Below, one piece after another: positions 5,445 to 9,140 of a stretch of 9,140 bases of DNA. The notes under the pieces are model-generated. The model was not told the DNA's origin. It did no database searches and saw only the letters and a list, made by a program, of their open reading frames with translations. Each line of letters opens with the position of its first letter. The stretch's first letter is position 1. The position numbers and the translations under genes were made by a program. This DNA comes from Candidatus Njordarchaeota archaeon (GTDB taxonomy: Archaea > Asgardarchaeota > Njordarchaeia > Njordarchaeales > Njordarchaeaceae): contig JAHQWF010000125.1 in NCBI GenBank assembly GCA_029856055.1, forward strand, positions 1 through 9,140, in the 5' to 3' direction.

Positions 5445-6397
5445 GCATAATGATTTATGCGGATAAAATTGATTTATATTCAGAGCTAATTAATGCTGGA
5501 AACATTCTGAGAGAGGCATTTGGCGGCGATATTTTAGGCATTGTAATAGGAGAGAACAATGTAAAAAGTATTGATAGAATTAGAAAGATAGGTTTAAGCA
5601 AAATAATTACTTTTAGCGCAAATGAATTGAATGAATTTAATCCCGTCCTCTATGCAGAAACTATCAAAAATACTTTAGAGGAATTCGATGTAAGATATGT
5701 TTTAATGAATTCTAGCTATAAAAATAAGATCTTAAGCGGCCTATTATCTTCCTTTATGAATTCGGCTTTAGTTGTAGATGTAATCCGTCTTAATGTAGAG
5801 GATAATAAATTACTTGCTGAGAGACCAGTTTACTCAGGGAAAGCTTCAGCTAAAGAAGAAATAAATGCAGATAAGGCTATCCTCCTTATAAAATCTGGGG
5901 TATTCACACCAATGACAGAAGAGAAAACGGAAGCAGAAATCATAGAAAAATTAATTGACACAAGTAAAGTAAGTTTAGAATTACTGGAATTTTCACCAAA
6001 AGTCGTTGAGGAGGGCGTAAAACTCGATGAAGCAGATGTGGTTGTTGGCGGAGGAAGAGGGCTTAGAAAGAAGGAGGATCTAAAATTGCTGAAAGAGTTA
6101 GCTTCGATACTTGGAGGTGCGTGGGGTGTTACTAGACCGTTAGCTGCTGATTACGGATGGGCTCCTGAGTGGATAGGTATCTCAGGTGCGAGTATAAATC
6201 CTAAGTTATATATCGCTACGGGAATTTCTGGTCAGCCTCAACATACATCTGGTATAAGAGGCTCTAAAGTTATAGTTGCTATAAATATGGACTCTGAAGC
6301 TCCTATATTCAAGTTCGCTGACTATGGAATCGTAGGAGATCTATACCAGATAATTCCAAAGCTAATTGAAAAACTCAAAGAGATAAAAGAGGGGTAA
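5441..6397 (+). CDS. fixB: Electron transfer flavoprotein alpha subunit (FixB/EtfA)
   Basis: A 318-residue ETF-alpha subunit without the extra N-terminal ferredoxin domain found in some bifurcating relatives. The C-terminal FAD-binding domain is complete: VVGGGRGL (201-208), the Arg-containing TRPLAADYGW (231-240) matching SRPAVDxGW, GISGASINPKLYIATGISGQPQHTSGI (246-272) and ADYGIVGDLYQIIP (293-306). R232, S248, Q265 and H268 occupy positions that contact the flavin in known ETFs. The segment before S248 reads EWIGIS where many bacterial proteins have xxVGQT/S, a variation of the flavin N5 region. It forms the FixAB heterodimer that shuttles electrons to FixC in the cytoplasm. It overlaps fixA by four bases and lies two bases before fixC. 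Confidence 0.95.
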   Translation: MSIMIYADKIDLYSELINAGNILREAFGGDILGIVIGENNVKSIDRIRKIGLSKIITFSANELNEFNPVLYAETIKNTLEEFDVRYVLMNSSYKNKILSGLLSSFMNSALVVDVIRLNVEDNKLLAERPVYSGKASAKEEINADKAILLIKSGVFTPMTEEKTEAEIIEKLIDTSKVSLELLEFSPKVVEEGVKLDEADVVVGGGRGLRKKEDLKLLKELASILGGAWGVTRPLAADYGWAPEWIGISGASINPKLYIATGISGQPQHTSGIRGSKVIVAINMDSEAPIFKFADYGIVGDLYQIIPKLIEKLKEIKEG

Positions 6398-6399
6398 TT

Positions 6400-7680
6400 T
6401 TGTCCGAGAAATTCGATGTAGCTATCGTAGGTGCAGGTCCAAGTGGATTAACTGCGGCTTATTTTTTAGCTAAAAAAGGTCTGGAAGTTGTGGTTTTGGA
6501 GAAGGGAGGCGAGCTTGGATCTAAAAACATGTATGGAGGTAGAATATACACTCATGTTTTAAATAGGTATTTTCCAGAGTACACCAGAGAAGCTCCGGTC
6601 GAGAGGTGGGTTAGAAAGGAACAGTTATATTTTATGACTAAGAATAGCGCCGTTAAACTTGAGTTTTTTGCTGATGACGCATTCCTAAAAGAAAGCTTTA
6701 CCGCGTATTTAACAAAGTTTGTTCAATGGTTAGGTAAAAAGGCAGAAGAAGCTGGAGTTCTGATAGCTACTGGTGTTAGAGTAGATAGCTTGATACTTGA
6801 AGATAATACCGTCAAAGGCGTAATAGCAGGAGATGATAAACTATATGCAGATTACACAATAATTGCTGAGGGAGCTAACACCTTGCTTCTAGATAACTTA
6901 AATTTAAAGCCGATGACTAAACCCGAAGAAGTGGCTTTGGGCGTAAAAGAGGTTTTTCGATTAGACGAGGAGAGAATTAATGAGCGATTTGGTGTCAATA
7001 GTGAAGAAGGGGTTGCCGGTTTACTAGTAGGTTTCCCTTCATTAGGATCTATTGGTGGAGGATTTCTTTATACAATGAAGAATGAGATTACATTGGGTGT
7101 CGTTATTAGATTGGATGAGCCAGTTAAAAAAAAGATCAAAATGTATGAAGTGGTAGAAGACTTCAGGATGCATCCATTGATTAAGAAGCTACTTAGGGAC
7201 AGCTATATGATTGAGTACTCAGCTCACTTCGTTTTAGAGCGAGGTAAACTTCCTGATAAGTATCTTTATGGTGACGGTTACTTAGTAGTAGGTGCAGCTG
7301 CAGGATTCGAATTGAACACAGGTTTAGTTGTAAGAGGGGTTGATCTCGCAATAGAATCTGGAAAACAAGCAGCTGATACAATCATAGAAGCTCACGAAAA
7401 AGGAAAACAAGATAAACAAACTTTAGCTAGTTATATAAGTAGGTTAAAGAATAGTTTTATCTATAGAGAGCTTGAAGCATTCAAGAAAGCACCTAGATTC
7501 CTATCAAATGAGAGACTTTATAATCAATATCCCGAGGTGGTAAATGAGTTTCTTAAAGAAATATTAACTGTCAATGGAACTCCTAGGAGACTCTACTCTA
7601 CATTCAGAAAAGCCATGAGAAATAAGGTTTCTCTATTAGATTTGATAAGAGACGGTTTGGGTGCGGTGAGGTCGTTATGA
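6400..7680 (+). CDS. fixC: ETF:quinone oxidoreductase-like flavoprotein (FixC/EtfC)
   Basis: A 426-residue FAD enzyme, normal FixC length. It has the dinucleotide loop G11-A-G-P-S-G16 with E34, the family motif GSKNMYGGRIY (40-50), and the C-terminal FAD block around 298-320 (GAAAGFELNTG, RGVDLAIESG). FixC passes electrons from FixAB to FixX and the membrane quinone pool, as a peripheral membrane protein. In most relatives the block reads GDAAG; here the aspartate that holds the FAD ribityl is alanine (A299). Whether this is a lineage habit or a change in flavin binding cannot be told. The start is TTG at 6400, with GAGGGG just upstream and the FAD loop at the expected distance. It overlaps fixX by four bases. 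Confidence 0.94.
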   Translation: MSEKFDVAIVGAGPSGLTAAYFLAKKGLEVVVLEKGGELGSKNMYGGRIYTHVLNRYFPEYTREAPVERWVRKEQLYFMTKNSAVKLEFFADDAFLKESFTAYLTKFVQWLGKKAEEAGVLIATGVRVDSLILEDNTVKGVIAGDDKLYADYTIIAEGANTLLLDNLNLKPMTKPEEVALGVKEVFRLDEERINERFGVNSEEGVAGLLVGFPSLGSIGGGFLYTMKNEITLGVVIRLDEPVKKKIKMYEVVEDFRMHPLIKKLLRDSYMIEYSAHFVLERGKLPDKYLYGDGYLVVGAAAGFELNTGLVVRGVDLAIESGKQAADTIIEAHEKGKQDKQTLASYISRLKNSFIYRELEAFKKAPRFLSNERLYNQYPEVVNEFLKEILTVNGTPRRLYSTFRKAMRNKVSLLDLIRDGLGAVRSL

Positions 7681-7970
7681 GTAGTGCCGAGAAAAAACTA
7701 AGTATTGAGGAGAGATTAGCTCTTGACGTTTTTAATGTTGATGAAGAACCACATATAATAGTAGAAAAGGATAAATGCGAAAAATGTGAATTAAAACCTT
7801 GTTTATACGTTTGCCCAGCTAATCTATATACACTAGATGAAAACGGTAAAATACAATTTAATTATGAAGGTTGCTTAGAATGTGGTTCATGCAGAGTTGC
7901 ATGTCCGAAAGAAGCTGTTAAGTGGAATCATCCTCGGGGAGGTTTTGGTGTACAGTTTAGGTTTGGTTAA
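7677..7970 (+). CDS. fixX: Ferredoxin-like protein FixX
   Basis: A 97-residue FixX, with the conserved lead VDEEPHIIVEKDKC and the FixX ending NHPRGGFGVQFRFG. It has eight cysteines: C34, C37, C42, C46 and C66, C69, C72, C76, arranged CxxCxxxxCxxxCP and CxxCxxCxxxCP, which is what two [4Fe-4S] clusters need. Enterobacterial FixX proteins have lost several of these, whereas EtfX proteins of bifurcating EtfABCX complexes carry two clusters. FixX forms with FixC the quinone-reducing module, equivalent to the C-terminal Fe-S domain of mitochondrial ETF:quinone oxidoreductase. It is the last gene of the operon and is followed by a T-rich region. Confidence 0.95.
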   Translation: MSSAEKKLSIEERLALDVFNVDEEPHIIVEKDKCEKCELKPCLYVCPANLYTLDENGKIQFNYEGCLECGSCRVACPKEAVKWNHPRGGFGVQFRFG

Positions 7971-8018
7971 ATAAGTAATTTTCAATGATAATCCGTTCCT
8001 CCCTTAGTATTGATGCAT

Positions 8019-8046
8019 GTTTCTTCATTTTTCTCCTTTAATTTTT
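8019..8046 (+). terminator. T-rich terminator of fixABCX
   Basis: About 50 bases after the fixX stop the plus strand becomes strongly T-rich (TTCTTCATTTTTCTCC, then TTTAATTTTT). Archaeal intrinsic terminators are T-runs without a needed hairpin. It lies between two convergent genes. Confidence 0.5.
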
Positions 8047-8047
8047 A

Positions 8048-8056
8048 ACAAAAAAC
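8048..8056 (-). terminator. T-run terminator of the 155-residue protein gene
   Basis: The minus strand reads GTTTTTTGT about 26 bases after the stop of the gene that ends at 8082. With the plus-strand T-run beside it, the convergent genes have back-to-back terminators. Confidence 0.4.
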
Positions 8057-8081
8057 ATCTTAAATTACTTATAAAAGGTCT

Positions 8082-8549
8082 TTATTTCTCTTCAGCTTCT
8101 AGTTTCTTGAATTGTGAGGGCAAAACCATTTTTACAAGTTTCCAGTTCTCTGGCGCTTTAAGAAATGCAACAATAGCTCCTATAAGAACATTCTCATCGC
8201 TTTTTACTGCTTCAAAAAACTGCTCTGGCCAAAGACCCAAAATTATTGTGTCTTCCTCACCCAAATAAAGTAACATTCCGAATTTTAGATTGTTTTTATC
8301 CAGACCTATTAGTATTAAGATTGGTCTGTCACTAAGATTTTCTCCTTCAGGAGAAATTATTCCCAGAATTTTATTCTCACTCTCGTAATTATCATACTTA
8401 TTGAAGTTTTCTAACAATTCATCAAAAACAGATTTCTCGAATCCAACATAGTTATTATAGATTTGTCGCACATCTATAAACTCTAAACTCTTACCTTCTA
8501 AAATATCTCCTAATGATTCTGTCAACTCTATATTCCATAGTTGATTCAT
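8082..8549 (-). CDS. Uncharacterised acidic 155-residue protein
   Basis: I do not recognise a family. The 155-residue product is acidic, has no signal peptide and probably no membrane segment, although ENVLIGAIVAFLKAP (about 119-133) is quite hydrophobic. Alternating hydrophobic stretches such as RPILILIGLD (74-83) and KFGMLLYLG (88-96), followed by ILGLWPEQFFEAV, suggest an alpha/beta soluble domain; the C-terminus (QFKKLEAEEK) is charged. There are no cysteines and no obvious catalytic or DNA-binding motif. The ATG at 8549 has AGGGATG some 7-8 bases upstream. It is a single gene, convergent with fixX, with its own promoter and a striking inverted repeat upstream. Coding is supported by the long open frame, a plausible ribosome site and natural-looking composition. 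It may be a lineage-specific archaeal protein. Confidence 0.7.
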   Translation of the reverse strand: MNQLWNIELTESLGDILEGKSLEFIDVRQIYNNYVGFEKSVFDELLENFNKYDNYESENKILGIISPEGENLSDRPILILIGLDKNNLKFGMLLYLGEEDTIILGLWPEQFFEAVKSDENVLIGAIVAFLKAPENWKLVKMVLPSQFKKLEAEEK

Positions 8550-8575
8550 ATTTACACATCCCTTTCACTAATTTT

Positions 8576-8627
8576 TGAGAACCCTAGCTAATTTTTAGTC
8601 AAAAAATTGATTACTCTTGGGTTCTCA
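8576..8627. repeat. 9-bp perfect inverted repeat bracketing the promoter of the 155-residue protein gene
   Basis: TGAGAACCC (8576-8584) and GGGTTCTCA (8619-8627) are perfect inverted copies 34 bases apart. The spacer contains a second, A+T-rich inverted repeat, AATTTTT (8590-8596) and AAAAATT (8602-8608). On the minus strand the spacer holds a TATA-like CTAAAAATTA placed about 45-50 bases before the ATG at 8549. The arms are 43 bp apart centre to centre, about four helical turns, so this looks like a pair of operator half-sites around a promoter. The rest of 8550-8839 is A+T-rich with a further TATA-like TATATAAAATA (8655-8665) and shows no gene. Confidence 0.55.
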
Positions 8628-8839
8628 CGAAAAACAAAAAAAGAATCATTAACATATATAAAATATTCTATGAATCTAATTTACCCACTACTTATCCTCA
8701 ATAAAAATTAATCAATAGCCAAATGATATCTTTTTATTTATAATAATACAGAGAAAGCTATTGATTCCCAATTAATAATTAAAAATTAACACATGTCTAA
8801 TATGAAGCTAAAAAACGATACATTTATCTCACTAATAAT

Positions 8840-9140
8840 GGTTTGTCAAAAATTTGATTTTCTTTTTTTAAGTCCTCTATGCCAGTCTAGGAGCCAACGC
8901 AAAGACTAGTAGCATGATATTTTATGCGAGAGCCTTAAACAAAACTTCGTTAGCCCTGGATCTCTGAGACTTGCCTCGGACAAACCAGCCGAAGAAGCGC
9001 TTAAACACCTTAAACATCGCCTCAAGAACCCAGCGAAGATTAGCGTAGTGCCTAAACCAAGGCAGCTTCCTAATCTTCCAGAATAATGCCTTGAGACCTC
9101 GTCTCGGGATGCCGCGTCCCTTTGAGAGCTTTATAGCTGG
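8840..9140 (-). mobile_element. Insertion sequence of the IS5/IS4 type, one end only
   Basis: The element begins at GGTTTGTCAAAAATTTGATT (8840) and runs beyond the window. The boundary is defined by comparison with the related copy at 4357-4491: similarity begins exactly at GGTTT in both and the flanks differ. Base composition rises to roughly 50% G+C inside, well above the neighbouring genes, consistent with acquisition from elsewhere. The transposase is read on the minus strand, so this is the 3' end of the element. Confidence 0.78.
8922..9140 (-). CDS. DDE transposase (IS5/IS4 type), C-terminal 72 residues in the window
   Basis: The minus strand is open from base 9140 to a TAA at 8922-8924 and gives 72 residues; the N-terminal part lies outside the window. 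The C-terminal DDE region is recognisable: KGRGIPRRGLKALFWKIR, then HYANLRWVLEAMFKVFKRFFG, whose R-x3-E-x6-K spacing (R36, E40, K47) contains the third catalytic acidic residue of the IS4/IS5 superfamily. The related copy at 4357-4491 reads TGG where this one has TAA, then continues in frame as NILLLVFALAPRLA to TAG. The same frame is open here after the TAA (NIMLLVFALAPRLA), so this stop is probably premature and removes about 15 residues of a hydrophobic tail. Confidence 0.75.
   Translation of the reverse strand, partial: PAIKLSKGRGIPRRGLKALFWKIRKLPWFRHYANLRWVLEAMFKVFKRFFGWFVRGKSQRSRANEVLFKALA

Noticed and set aside
8082..8549. Possible coding on the plus strand opposite the 155-residue gene (83-codon frame at 8017-8268).
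   Set aside because: It begins inside the T-rich terminator, has no ribosome site, and its composition (rich in Phe and Ser) is that of an antisense shadow of the minus-strand gene.
8802..8909. Plus-strand 35-codon frame crossing the IS boundary.
   Set aside because: It runs through the terminal repeat into IS sequence on the non-coding strand, has no ribosome site and no recognisable protein character.
1..9140. CRISPR array, tRNA or rRNA genes.
   Set aside because: No regularly spaced direct repeats, no tRNA cloverleaf landmarks and no rRNA-like conserved stretches were found in the gaps on reading both strands.

Overview
The window looks like chromosomal DNA from a thermophilic crenarchaeon, most likely of the Sulfolobales or a close relative. 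Evidence: low G+C outside the insertion sequence, heavy AGA/AGG and ATA codon use, TATA-like boxes 25-35 bases before starts instead of -35/-10 promoters, GGTGAT-type ribosome sites, frequent GTG/TTG starts, and a nucleotidyltransferase/CDP-alcohol transferase fusion of archaeal type. The exact genus cannot be fixed from sequence reading alone.

Layout. (1) 1-666, minus strand: the N-terminal 222 residues of a nucleotidyltransferase-like domain running into a CDP-alcohol phosphatidyltransferase domain, cut by the window edge. (2) 789-1414, plus strand: a small DUF167/YggU protein and a NifX/NifB-C-like protein, with a tight inverted repeat ending one base before the second start. (3) 4201-1423, minus strand: a three-gene operon encoding a FabG-like short-chain dehydrogenase, a geranylgeranyl-reductase-type flavoprotein and a UbiA/MenA-type prenyltransferase. 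The last two suggest synthesis of a membrane quinone or lipid with a saturated isoprenoid chain. (4) 4202-4667: an intergenic region with divergent promoters and a 135-bp miniature relative of an insertion sequence. (5) 4668-7970, plus strand: a complete fixABCX operon (electron-transfer flavoprotein beta and alpha, ETF:quinone oxidoreductase-like FixC, and an eight-cysteine ferredoxin-like FixX), tightly packed with 4-base overlaps. (6) 8549-8082, minus strand: an unrecognised acidic 155-residue protein, convergent with fixX, with a 9-bp inverted repeat bracketing its likely TATA box. (7) 8840-9140: the end of an IS5/IS4-type insertion sequence with the 3' part of its transposase on the minus strand, running off the window.

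How it fits together. The prenyltransferase/reductase operon and the FixABCX operon are transcribed divergently. One plausibly makes a prenylated quinone and hydrogenates its tail; the other passes electrons from ETF to a quinone. The pairing is an inference from family roles. The two IS-related sequences flank the fixABCX/155-residue-gene block. Comparing them defines one IS end, shows that the small copy carries near-perfect terminal inverted repeats, and suggests that the larger copy has a premature stop in its transposase.
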